Positions 8,271-15,953 of a stretch of DNA of 64,000 nt are shown piece by piece. Numbering within the stretch: the first letter of the stretch is position 1; the number at the start of each line of letters is the position of its first letter. The DNA is from an uncultured Paracoccaceae bacterium. GTDB lineage: Bacteria; Pseudomonadota; Alphaproteobacteria; Rhodobacterales; Rhodobacteraceae. Location: positions 62,001 to 126,000 of the forward strand of contig CANNFE010000002.1 in assembly GCA_947503775.1 (NCBI GenBank), read 5' to 3'. Under the pieces are notes generated by a model. That model was not told the origin of the DNA. It saw nothing but the letters and a program-made list of their open reading frames with translations, and did not search any database. A program made the position numbers and the translations under genes.

Positions 8271-9374
8271 CTAGTTCAAGGAGACGCCGTAGGACTCTTC
8301 GAGCCAGTTGACGACGAACTCTTTCGCCGCGGGATCGACCTCGGTGCCCGAGGCAAGCGTCGCCTGAGCACGATCGCCCGTCATCTGGGGATAGACGCCA
8401 AGACGCGCCGAGGACAGCTCTGCGAAGTCATCGCGGGCGATGACGTCGTCGAAGGCCTGCGTGTAGGTCGCGATTTCGTCTTCGGAGGCACCCTTGGGCA
8501 GGAAAACCATCTTTTGCGCCGGGAACCCTGCGATCATGAAGGCTTTCCAGGCGTCCCAGGCGGGGCCGGAGGTTTCACAGGCCGGGGTGGCTTCGCAGAC
8601 TTCCTTAAAGGAAGGGATGTCGGGGAAGGTCGGGTCGCGGACAATGTTGCCGTCCTCGTCCAGCGCGCCCCAGGTCATCATCGGCACGGCCTGACCGGCC
8701 TCGACGAGTGGGGTGACAGACGACAGGTACGCCGAGGAGGTCTGGTAATCGATATTGGCCTCGCCGCGTTCGAACATCAGGCGCCCGTCGCCGCGTCCTT
8801 CGATGCCGAAGACCGGCTCGACCGACATGCCCAACATCTCCCACGCGAGAAGCGGGACGAGATCGAGGCGGGTTGCGCCTTGCGAGCCGTAGATGAAATC
8901 GGTGCCCTGAAGGGCCGTCACGTCGAGGCCGTCCATCTGAGACGCGAGATCGGGGGGAAGGTAAGCGACGCCGCCGGTGCCAGAGGCGAGGACGACGTTC
9001 CAGTCGCTGTATTCATAGCGCACCCGAGGATCGTCGAGCAGATAAGGGAACTGCGTCGAGCCGGACGAGCCGAATATCAGCGTGCCGTTGTGGTCCTCGG
9101 CGTCCTGGTCCTGGAACCAGTTTGCGCCGCGGGTCGATCCGGCGCCGGGCATGTATTCCACGACGACCGTCGGATTTCCCGGAAGCGCCTCGCTGAGGAG
9201 CGGCGCGTAGAAGTTGGCCCATTTGGCCGAGCCGCCGCTTTCCGAGAACGGAATGATGAAGCGGACGGTTTCGTCCGTCAGGTCGATGCCCTGGGCGCTG
9301 GCCGAGGTCGCGAGAGCTGCCGTGCAGGTTGCTGCGGCCAGAGCGATGCCCCGAGCCGTTTTCAAGATGGTCAT
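8271..9374 (-). CDS. tctC: Tripartite tricarboxylate transporter, periplasmic receptor TctC
   Basis: A 367-residue exported protein of the Bug/TctC family, somewhat longer than the usual 320-330. The N-terminus is a clear signal peptide (TARGIALAAATCTAALATSASA) with likely cleavage after residue 26. The mature part begins with the family pattern IRFIIPFSESGGSAKW-like, here VRFIIPFSESGGSAKWANF, followed by VVVEYMPGAGSTRGANWF, which are the loops that clamp carboxylate ligands in Bug proteins. Receptors of this family bind di- or tricarboxylates, but specificity cannot be read. The ATG at 9374 has a GGGAGGA site five bases upstream. It is the first gene of the tctC-tctAB-prpF-like-TPP operon, divergent from the TctD/TctE two-component system, the arrangement expected if the regulator controls uptake. 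Confidence 0.93.
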   Translation of the reverse strand: MTILKTARGIALAAATCTAALATSASAQGIDLTDETVRFIIPFSESGGSAKWANFYAPLLSEALPGNPTVVVEYMPGAGSTRGANWFQDQDAEDHNGTLIFGSSGSTQFPYLLDDPRVRYEYSDWNVVLASGTGGVAYLPPDLASQMDGLDVTALQGTDFIYGSQGATRLDLVPLLAWEMLGMSVEPVFGIEGRGDGRLMFERGEANIDYQTSSAYLSSVTPLVEAGQAVPMMTWGALDEDGNIVRDPTFPDIPSFKEVCEATPACETSGPAWDAWKAFMIAGFPAQKMVFLPKGASEDEIATYTQAFDDVIARDDFAELSSARLGVYPQMTGDRAQATLASGTEVDPAAKEFVVNWLEESYGVSLN

Positions 9375-9490
9375 AAAGGTCCTCCCATAGGTGACACGCT
9401 ATGCTGCGCGCCTTAGTCTAAGCGGCGTTCTTCCGCTTGATCGCACAACGATGCGTTGCGAAACTTGCGTGAACCTTTCGGAGGTCAAAA
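9375..9490. promoter_or_regulatory. Divergent control region between tctC and tctD
   Basis: The 116 bases separating two divergent genes contain an inverted repeat, AAGCGG (9420-9425) and CCGCTT (9433-9438), with a 7-base loop. Nearer tctD there is a direct repeat TTGCG (9456-9460 and 9465-9469). OmpR-family regulators such as TctD bind direct repeats near promoters, so these are candidate sites, but the 9-base period is a little short. A GGAGG ribosome-binding site at 9480-9484 supports the TTG start of tctD at 9491. Confidence 0.4.
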
Positions 9491-10165
9491 TTGCGCATTG
9501 CCATCGTCGAGGACAACAAAGCGGTCGCGAGCGGGATCGCGTATCGGCTGCAGGATCGCGGGCATGCAACCGATCTTTTGCATGATGGCGCGGCGGCGGA
9601 CGAGTTTCTGCACAAGGACGGTAACGATGTGATCGTGCTTGACGTCAATCTGCCGACGCTGAGCGGGATGCAGGTTCTGCGCAACCTCAGGGCGCGGGGC
9701 GATACGCGGCCCGTCCTGTTGCTGACGGCGAACGATCAGGTGGCCGACCGGGTCGCGGGCCTTGATGCAGGGGCGGACGACTATCTGGTCAAGCCTTTCG
9801 CGATGGAGGAACTGGAGGCGCGGCTGCGCGCCCTGGCGCGGCGCAAGGCGACGGCGCTGACCCGAATGCTGGAGCAGGACGGTCTTGTTCTGGATCCGGC
9901 AGGGCCGTCGGTGCGGGTCGGCCAGACGCCGCTGGATCTGCCGCGGCGGGAGCTGATGCTGCTGGAGGCGCTGATCCGGCAGCGGGGTCGGACCGTGTCG
10001 AAGTCGGCGCTGATGGACCGGATCTATGGGACAGGCGCGGATATCGATGCGTCCGCGATCGAGGTTCATGTCTCGCGGCTGCGCAAGCGGTTGAGGGCTC
10101 ATGGTTTTGAAATTCAGATGAGCCGGGGGCTGGGATATCGGCTGGTCCGGCAGGAGGCTGACTGA
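9491..10165 (+). CDS. tctD: OmpR-family response regulator, TctD-like
   Basis: A 224-residue response regulator. The receiver domain (residues 1-115) has the acidic pocket ED at 7-8, the phosphoacceptor D51 in VIVLDVNLP, the switch threonine in LLLTA (around 79) and K101 in LVKPF. The C-terminal winged helix (about 125-220) ends with the RGLGYRL signature of OmpR-type DNA binding. The start is TTG 9491, supported by GGAGG six bases upstream; no ATG or GTG lies at a sensible place. It overlaps the histidine kinase start (TGATG). In Salmonella TctD/TctE control tricarboxylate uptake, and the divergent tctC here makes the same role likely. Cytoplasmic until bound to DNA. Confidence 0.9.
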   Translation: MRIAIVEDNKAVASGIAYRLQDRGHATDLLHDGAAADEFLHKDGNDVIVLDVNLPTLSGMQVLRNLRARGDTRPVLLLTANDQVADRVAGLDAGADDYLVKPFAMEELEARLRALARRKATALTRMLEQDGLVLDPAGPSVRVGQTPLDLPRRELMLLEALIRQRGRTVSKSALMDRIYGTGADIDASAIEVHVSRLRKRLRAHGFEIQMSRGLGYRLVRQEAD

Positions 10166-11535
10166 TGTCGCTGCGGCTGCGGCTTTTCCTGATCATCGTC
10201 GGCCCGCTTTTGCTGGTCGCGCTGGCCCTCGGCGTCTGGAGGATCGCGCAAGCTGAGGCCACGGCGGAGGAGCTGTTCGACCGGGATCTGCTTTTCACTG
10301 CCGTTGCCGTGGCGCGGGATGTGGCGCTTCTTGACGGGGATGCGGTGTCGCGGGAGACCGGTTCGCTGCTGAGTGACGCAGCGGGAGGGCCCATTCGCTA
10401 TCATGTTTATGCGCCGGACGGTGTCTTTGTGACCGGGTATGCCGTGCCGCCTGTTCCGGTGAACAGCATACCCGAGACCGAGGCGCCCTTTGTTCAATAT
10501 GACGGTGTCTATAAGGGGCGCGATGTCCGGGTGCTGCGGCTTTGGGATGTCGGGCAGATCGGCGGTCTGAGCGGGACCTTCACGATCACGGTCTGGCAGG
10601 ATGCGGCGATCCGGCAGGGATATGTGCGGGAAACGGCGATCAACGTCATTGCGGTGATGGCCGCGCTGATCGGGGCGGTGGCTCTTTGTGTGTGGTTTGG
10701 GGTCAAGCTGGGGCTGAAGCCGCTTTTGGATCTGGAGGATGCCATTTCCCGGCGCAGTCCGGACGATCTGACGCCGATCCGGCGGCGTGTGCCTCCTGAG
10801 GCGGAGGGGCTTGTCACGCAGCTCAATTCGCTGATCGGGCAGATCCAGGTGACGATGGCGGCGCAGACCGATTTCATCTCGAACGCGGCGCACCAGTTGC
10901 GCAATCCGCTGGCCGGGATCCGGGCGTTGGGGGACAGCATCATGACGGCGGGATCACTGACGGCAGCAAAGGCGCGGGCGGGCGATCTGATCGAGGCTGC
11001 CGGGCAGGCGAGCGATCTGGCCAACCGGCTTTTGACGCTGGAACGGATGCGCGCGGGACCCGGCGGTGAAGCCTTCGAGGCCGTAGATCTGGCAGCGATC
11101 ACGGTGCAAACGGCGCAAGGCTTTGTGGATCAAGCGGAGGCTGCGGGAGTGGCGATTGAGATCGCAAGGCCGGAAGGCCCCTGCCTGATCGAAGGGGACC
11201 CGGTCATGCTGCGCGAGGCGATCTTGAACCTCATGGCCAATGCGCTGGGGCATGGCGGGCCGGGTTTGACGCAGCTTTCGGTTGTTCTAGAGCGGATCGG
11301 CGGCACTGTGCGGCTGGTGCTGGAGGATGACGGACGGGGGCTTGACGAGAAGGATATCGACCGGGCGCTGGCGCGGTTCGGGCAGGCTCAACCGGGGCGG
11401 GGCAGCGGGCTGGGTCTGCCGATTGCCGAGGCGGTGGTCGCGCAGCATGGCGGGTCGCTGACGCTGGATACCAAGGGGCCTGGCTTGCGGGTGACGCTGG
11501 ACTTTCCGGCGCTCGCGCGGGTCGGAGCGGTCTGA
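10165..11535 (+). CDS. tctE: Sensor histidine kinase, TctE-like
   Basis: A 456-residue membrane kinase. One membrane segment spans residues 8-24, a periplasmic sensor region about 25-157 follows, then a second segment (159-182), a HAMP-like linker, and the H-box with H243 in SNAAHQLRNPLAGI. The ATPase domain shows the N-box NLMANALGHG, then DDGRGL and GSGLGLPIAEAVV. The periplasmic part fits the 2CSK_N sensor of TctE proteins, which detect carboxylates outside the cell; the ligand is unknown. It overlaps the response regulator gene by one base, so the pair is translated together. It should phosphorylate the TctD-like partner and set expression of the divergent tctC operon and perhaps the nearby tcuAB unit. 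Confidence 0.9.
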   Translation: MSLRLRLFLIIVGPLLLVALALGVWRIAQAEATAEELFDRDLLFTAVAVARDVALLDGDAVSRETGSLLSDAAGGPIRYHVYAPDGVFVTGYAVPPVPVNSIPETEAPFVQYDGVYKGRDVRVLRLWDVGQIGGLSGTFTITVWQDAAIRQGYVRETAINVIAVMAALIGAVALCVWFGVKLGLKPLLDLEDAISRRSPDDLTPIRRRVPPEAEGLVTQLNSLIGQIQVTMAAQTDFISNAAHQLRNPLAGIRALGDSIMTAGSLTAAKARAGDLIEAAGQASDLANRLLTLERMRAGPGGEAFEAVDLAAITVQTAQGFVDQAEAAGVAIEIARPEGPCLIEGDPVMLREAILNLMANALGHGGPGLTQLSVVLERIGGTVRLVLEDDGRGLDEKDIDRALARFGQAQPGRGSGLGLPIAEAVVAQHGGSLTLDTKGPGLRVTLDFPALARVGAV

Positions 11536-11542
11536 GGCGGAT

Positions 11543-12619
11543 CTACCGTTTCATGAAGAGGCGTGCGGCGAGGGGCGCCCCGGTGATAACCAGAAAGACG
11601 CGGGTCAGGTGGTGGACGATGACGAAGCCAAGGTCGGCGCCGGCGACGATGGCGAGGATCGTCATCTCGGCCTGACCGCCGGGGGCGAAGGAGAGGAACC
11701 CCTCGACCGGCGGGGCGAGCCCGGTCTGGACAACGATCTCGGTGAAGATGAAGGCCAGCACGGCGAGGATCAGGACGAAGGCGACACCCGAGAGGACGTC
11801 CTTGCGCAGCTCGATCAGCGTCACACCGACATAGCCGACGCCAATCCCCAGACCGATGAGGAACTGCGCCGCAAGGATCGCCTCGGCCGGGGGGCGGCTG
11901 TTGATGAGGCCCGAGAGCGACAGGATGGCCGTCAGGATCATCGGGCCGAGGATGGAGGCGCCGAAGAGGCCAATGCGTTCGCCTGCTTTCCAGCCGATCA
12001 GCGCTGCGGCGACCATGATCGCCATCTCGGCGAGGGGCAGGCTGCGCGCGGGGGCGCCCAGCGGGTTGTCGAGGGTGGCTTCGAAGCCGAAGATCAGCAC
12101 GGCGGGCGCGACGGTCACGACGATCAGGACGCGGGTGGCGTGAATGAGCGAGAGCGCGCGCCCGTCGCCGCCCGCCTCCTGCCCGAAGATCACCATGTCC
12201 TGCAGGCCGCCGGGCATGGAGGCATACCAGGCAGTGACCCGGTCGAACCCGCAGATCCGCTCGAAAAACGGGATCCCGATGAGTGCGATGACGATAAGAT
12301 AGACCGGGATGAAGGCGACGGAAGCCGCCATCTGCGGAAGCTGCTGGACCACTTCGGGCGTGATCGAAGCGCCCACGGCGACGCCGAGGATCGTACGGGC
12401 TGCGATGCTGAGCTGACCGAGGCCGCGGAGCGGACGTTGAGCCAATGCGGCGATCAGGCAAGCGACCATCGGGCCGAAGAGAAACGGCAGCGGCAGGCCC
12501 AGACCCCAGAACATCGCCGCGCCGACAGAGGCGATAAGTACGGTTTCGGCGCGTTGGATCCGGCGTGAACGTTTGTCTAAGATAGCCGTACTCTCCATCT
12601 TGCGTCCGGATGTATCCAT
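11543..12619 (-). CDS. AbrB-family membrane protein (COG3180)
   Basis: Up to 358 residues with about nine to ten hydrophobic segments arranged as two similar halves (GLPLPFLFGPM near 40; GWKAGERIGLFGASILGPM near 200), the AbrB duplication found in this membrane family. It is unrelated to the Bacillus AbrB DNA-binding protein, and labels such as ammonia monooxygenase are misleading. Relatives are often seen beside TctABC or organic-acid genes, as here, and may be transporters; no reaction is established to my knowledge. Two starts are possible: ATG 12619 or ATG 12598 (MESTAIL). Neither has a strong ribosome-binding site, and the second would leave an imperfect palindrome at 12612-12627 in the leader. 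It lies tail-to-tail with tctE and divergent from gntR, so the GntR protein may control both. Confidence 0.8.
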   Translation of the reverse strand: MDTSGRKMESTAILDKRSRRIQRAETVLIASVGAAMFWGLGLPLPFLFGPMVACLIAALAQRPLRGLGQLSIAARTILGVAVGASITPEVVQQLPQMAASVAFIPVYLIVIALIGIPFFERICGFDRVTAWYASMPGGLQDMVIFGQEAGGDGRALSLIHATRVLIVVTVAPAVLIFGFEATLDNPLGAPARSLPLAEMAIMVAAALIGWKAGERIGLFGASILGPMILTAILSLSGLINSRPPAEAILAAQFLIGLGIGVGYVGVTLIELRKDVLSGVAFVLILAVLAFIFTEIVVQTGLAPPVEGFLSFAPGGQAEMTILAIVAGADLGFVIVHHLTRVFLVITGAPLAARLFMKR

Positions 12620-12627
12620 ATGTATGC
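12612..12627. promoter_or_regulatory. Candidate GntR operator
   Basis: GTATCCAT followed directly by ATGTATGC forms an inverted repeat with 6 of 8 positions matching, between the divergent AbrB-family and gntR genes. FCD-type GntR regulators commonly bind short GTnnnAC-like palindromes next to their own gene. The match is imperfect and only one copy is seen, so this is a candidate only. Confidence 0.3.
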
Positions 12628-12652
12628 AATCTGCCTCAAAGGAGCAAGCCGC

Positions 12653-13324
12653 GTGTCGAAATCGGATCTACCACAGGGTCAGGATGCCTATCACCGGATT
12701 ATCGCCGAGATCCGAAATGGCGCCATGATGCCGGGGGATCGACTGACTGAGGTCGATCTGGCCGAACGGTTCGGGATCAGCCGCACACCGATCCGCGAGG
12801 CGATCCGGCAGCTCGAGGCGGATGGGCTGGTCACGCATACACCGCGGCGCGGGGCGACGATCCGGACGCTTGGGCCTGCCGAAATCTCGGAGCTTTACGA
12901 TATGCGTGCGGTTCTTGAGGGCGCGGCGGCGCAGTTTGCAGCGCGGGCGGCCTCGGAGGTGGAACTGGCCGAGCTGACCGAGATCCATGAGGCGATGACT
13001 AAGACCAGTGATGCGGAAGAGCTTTACCGGCTGAACCAGCATTTCCATGCGGGGCTGCTGGATGCGGCACGCAATCGGTTTTTGATGAAATCCGTCGCGG
13101 CGGTGACGAAGACGCTGTTTATCCTTGGCCGGTCGACGATGGAGGAGGGCGATCGGGCCGCTGAGGCGCTGTCCGAACATGCACAAATCCTTGCGGCGCT
13201 GGAGGCGCGCGACCCGGAGACGGCGGGGGATGCAATGCGGTCGCATATCGCGGCGGCGCATCGGGCGCGGCTGCGGCAGCTTCGGGATCTGCGCGAGGAT
13301 CGGGAGATTGCGGATGACGCTTGA
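12653..13324 (+). CDS. GntR-family transcriptional regulator, FCD type
   Basis: With a GTG start at 12653 the protein has 223 residues. The N-terminal winged helix (about residues 10-75) contains DLAERFGISRTPIREAIRQLEADGLV, the standard GntR recognition region seen here in part as FGISRTPIREAIRQLE. The C-terminal all-helical FCD domain (about 85-215) carries the D/H metal or carboxylate pocket, including DMRAVLEG and later HFHAGLL and SEHAQIL. GTG 12653 was preferred to the upstream ATG at 12620 because AAAGGAG (12638-12644) lies eight bases before it. FCD regulators usually respond to organic acids. It is followed by tcuA with an 11-base overlap, so it is probably autoregulated and controls tricarballylate-type oxidation. 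It replaces the LysR-type TcuR of Salmonella. Confidence 0.9.
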   Translation: MSKSDLPQGQDAYHRIIAEIRNGAMMPGDRLTEVDLAERFGISRTPIREAIRQLEADGLVTHTPRRGATIRTLGPAEISELYDMRAVLEGAAAQFAARAASEVELAELTEIHEAMTKTSDAEELYRLNQHFHAGLLDAARNRFLMKSVAAVTKTLFILGRSTMEEGDRAAEALSEHAQILAALEARDPETAGDAMRSHIAAAHRARLRQLRDLREDREIADDA

Positions 13325-14714
13325 GATGATCGCCGCGCGGCACTGGGACGTCATTGTGGCAGGCGGCGGGAATGCCGCGCTTTGTGCTGCGATCGAGGCG
13401 GCGGAGAAGGGCGCGCGGGTGTTGGTGGTCGAGGCTGCTCCCCTGCCCTATCGGGGCGGTAACTCCCGCCATACCCGCAACTTTCGCTGCATGCATCGCG
13501 GGCCGCTTTCGGTTCTGACGGGCAGCTATGGTGAGGACGAGTATTTCGACGACCTTTTGCGGGTAACGAAGGGCGACACGGATGAGGGGCTGGCTCGGAT
13601 GGCGATCCGGCTGTCCGAGGAGGCGTTGCCGTGGATGGAGGCGCATGGCATCCGGTTTCAGCCGTCGCTCTCGGGCACGCTGTCGTTGAGCCGGACGAAC
13701 GCGTTTTTCCTTGGCGGCGGGAAGGCTTTGGTCAACGCCTATTATCGGACAGCCGAAGATCTGGGCGTGCAGTTTCTTTACGAGACGCAGGTCACGCATG
13801 TGCACCTGGCGGGCGACCGGTTCGAGGCCGTGGATCTGCTTTGCGCGGAAGAGACGGCGACGGTCAGCGGGTCGGCCATCGTTCTGGCAAGCGGGGGTTT
13901 TCAAGGAGATCTCGACTGGCTGGCCAAGGCCTGGGGGCCCGCGGCGCGGAATTTCCTTATTCGGGGCACGCCCTATAATCGCGGGGTCGTGCTGCGTGAC
14001 ATGCTAGATCAGGGAACGCAGAGCGTGGGGGATCCGACGCAGTGTCATGCGGTCGCCATCGATGGGCGCGCGCCGAAATTCGACGGCGGGATCGTCACGC
14101 GGCTGGATTGCGTGCCATTTTCGGTCGTCGTGAACAAGGACGGCGAGCGGTTCTATGACGAGGGCGAGGATGTCTGGCCAAAGCGTTATGCGATCTGGGG
14201 GCGGCTGGTCGCGGCGCAGCCCGATCAGGTGGCGTTTTCGATTATCGACAGCAAAAGCCGGGATCTGTTCATGCCGTCGGTCTATCCCCCCGAGACGGCG
14301 GAGACGATTGACGGGCTCGCGCAGCGGCTGGGTCTGCCAGGGGTGAAGCTTCGCGAGACGGTGGAGGCCTTCAATGCGGCCTGCCCGGACGGGGCATTTC
14401 ACCCTACGGAACTGGACGGTCTGGCGACCGAGGGGCTATCACCGCCGAAGACGAACTGGGCGCGGCCGATCCTGGAGCCGCCGTTCTACGGATACGCGCT
14501 GCGGCCCGGCGTGACGTTCACCTATCTGGGTCTGAAAGTTGACGACACGGCGCGGGTGCAGGGTGCACGCCGGGCGTTGAAGAATGTCTGGGCCGCCGGA
14601 GAGATCATGGCGGGCTCCATCCTGGGGCAAGGCTATCTGGCGGGGTTCGGCATGACGATTGGAACCGTCTTCGGGCGTATCGCAGGCCGGGAAGCTGCTT
14701 CTCATGTCATTTGA
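13314..14714 (+). CDS. tcuA: FAD-dependent tricarballylate dehydrogenase TcuA-like
   Basis: A 466-residue flavoprotein of the fumarate reductase/succinate dehydrogenase family. The FAD-binding Rossmann motif VIVAGGGNAALCAAIEAAE starts near residue 14, a second FAD segment (RGGNSRHTRNFRCMHRG) follows, and the C-terminal AGEIMAGSILGQGYLAGFGM closes the flavin site. TcuA oxidises tricarballylate to cis-aconitate and passes electrons to TcuB. It starts at ATG 13314, inside the end of gntR (11-base overlap); ATG 13326 is an alternative. It overlaps tcuB by 11 bases, so the two are translated together. Its relative in Rhodobacter capsulatus is the N-terminal part of CobZ, a precorrin-3B synthase, so sequence alone does not settle the role. 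The neighbouring tricarboxylate transporter and the absence of cobalamin genes favour tricarboxylate oxidation. Confidence 0.85.
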   Translation: MTLEMIAARHWDVIVAGGGNAALCAAIEAAEKGARVLVVEAAPLPYRGGNSRHTRNFRCMHRGPLSVLTGSYGEDEYFDDLLRVTKGDTDEGLARMAIRLSEEALPWMEAHGIRFQPSLSGTLSLSRTNAFFLGGGKALVNAYYRTAEDLGVQFLYETQVTHVHLAGDRFEAVDLLCAEETATVSGSAIVLASGGFQGDLDWLAKAWGPAARNFLIRGTPYNRGVVLRDMLDQGTQSVGDPTQCHAVAIDGRAPKFDGGIVTRLDCVPFSVVVNKDGERFYDEGEDVWPKRYAIWGRLVAAQPDQVAFSIIDSKSRDLFMPSVYPPETAETIDGLAQRLGLPGVKLRETVEAFNAACPDGAFHPTELDGLATEGLSPPKTNWARPILEPPFYGYALRPGVTFTYLGLKVDDTARVQGARRALKNVWAAGEIMAGSILGQGYLAGFGMTIGTVFGRIAGREAASHVI

Positions 14715-15786
14715 AACACCGGCCCTGACAGAGGCCGCACGGCAGGTGCAGATCTGCAATGCCTGCCGCTATTGCGAGGGCTATTGCAGCGTCTTTCCGG
14801 CGATGTTCCGGGAGCGGACCTTTGCCTCCGGGGATCTGACGCAGCTCGCCAATCTCTGCCACAACTGCCGCGGCTGCTATTATGCGTGCCAGTATACCGA
14901 GCCGCATGAATTTGCGCTGAACCTGCCTGCAGCCTTGGCGGAGGCGCGGCGGGAAAGCTGGGAGCGGTTCGCCTGGCCCGGGGCCTTGTCGCGGCTCTTT
15001 CAACGAAGCGGTGTTGCCGTCGCGGCGGCGCTTGTTCTCGGCGTGGTGCTTTTGTTTGCGGCGATCCGGGCGGTGCCGGATACGGGGGACGGGTTCTACG
15101 CCTACATGTCCCATGCCCTGATGGTCGCGATTTTTGCACCTGCCTTCCTGGCTCCGCTCGTCGTGATCGGAGTCGGGCTGAGGCGCTATTGGGCCGAGGT
15201 TGGTGGACAGCGGGTCCGCTGGTCCGATCTGCGCGACGCCGGGCGGAGCGCCGCGACGATGCGCAATCTGAGTGGCGGTCAGGGACAGGGCTGCAACTTC
15301 GAGGATGAGGATCGATTCACGAATACGCGGCGCTATCTGCATCAAGCGACGATTTGGGGCTTTTTGCTATGCTTTGCGTCGACATCGTCGGGAACAGTGC
15401 TGCATTACGGGTTTGGTCTGGAGGCGCCTTATGGGCCTTTAAGCTTGCCCAAGCTGTTTGGGGTTCCGGGCGGTGTCCTGCTGACCGTCGGGGCGTTCGG
15501 GCTGGCCTGGCTAAAGACGAAGGCGGATCCTGCCTTGGGTGCTGCGCATCTATGGGGGGGCGAGACGGCCTTTGTGTTGTTGCTCGGCTTGACCGGCGCG
15601 ACGGGACTGGCGCTCTATGCGGCGACGGGGACGAGTGCGGTTCCGGCTTTGCTTGCCATTCACCTGGGCGCGGTTCTGGCCCTTTTCCTGACGACACCCT
15701 ATTCGAAGATGGCCCACGGCTTTTACAGGTTTGCGGCTCTCGTCCGCGATGCCCAGATTGCGCGGCGGACCGGCACCGCGGATTAG
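14704..15786 (+). CDS. tcuB: Iron-sulfur membrane protein TcuB-like, electron acceptor of TcuA
   Basis: A 360-residue protein. The N-terminus has two cysteine clusters for iron-sulfur centres, CNACRYCEGYC (about residues 18-28) and CHNCRGCYYAC (about 55-65). From about residue 95 onward there are six hydrophobic segments with several histidines (for example SHALM, HYGFGL, HLWGGE and AIHLG) that could bind haem. TcuB reoxidises the FADH2 of TcuA and feeds electrons to the quinone pool in the inner membrane. ATG 14704 lies inside the end of tcuA. The same domain order occurs as the C-terminal part of CobZ. It ends the gntR-tcuA-tcuB operon; dnaK begins 167 bases later. Confidence 0.87.
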   Translation: MSFETPALTEAARQVQICNACRYCEGYCSVFPAMFRERTFASGDLTQLANLCHNCRGCYYACQYTEPHEFALNLPAALAEARRESWERFAWPGALSRLFQRSGVAVAAALVLGVVLLFAAIRAVPDTGDGFYAYMSHALMVAIFAPAFLAPLVVIGVGLRRYWAEVGGQRVRWSDLRDAGRSAATMRNLSGGQGQGCNFEDEDRFTNTRRYLHQATIWGFLLCFASTSSGTVLHYGFGLEAPYGPLSLPKLFGVPGGVLLTVGAFGLAWLKTKADPALGAAHLWGGETAFVLLLGLTGATGLALYAATGTSAVPALLAIHLGAVLALFLTTPYSKMAHGFYRFAALVRDAQIARRTGTAD

Positions 15787-15819
15787 GGAAAAAAGACCGA
15801 ACGTCACCCCGCCCTCTGG

Positions 15820-15847
15820 TTGCAGGCCCATTTCGGCAGCACTATAT
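15820..15847 (+). promoter_or_regulatory. Candidate promoter of dnaK
   Basis: TTGCAG (15820-15825) and CTATAT (15842-15847) are separated by 16 bases, 106 bases before the dnaK start. The pair fits a housekeeping or RpoH-type alphaproteobacterial promoter. A heat-shock promoter is expected here, but the sigma factor cannot be told from this sequence. Confidence 0.4.
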
Positions 15848-15953
15848 ACGCCCGAGCCGCGCAGAAGAGTTTCATTCTGCGCCTGACCAAATGGTGCGGA
15901 TGCCGACTTGGGTCCGCATTTCTCACATCGCCTGACGAAAGAGGGATATGAAT

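Noticed and set aside
7350-9416. A 688-codon open frame on the plus strand
   Set aside because: It lies entirely opposite tctAB and tctC, is rich in D, E, R and G with no domain pattern, and is explained by codon bias of G+C-rich genes on the other strand.
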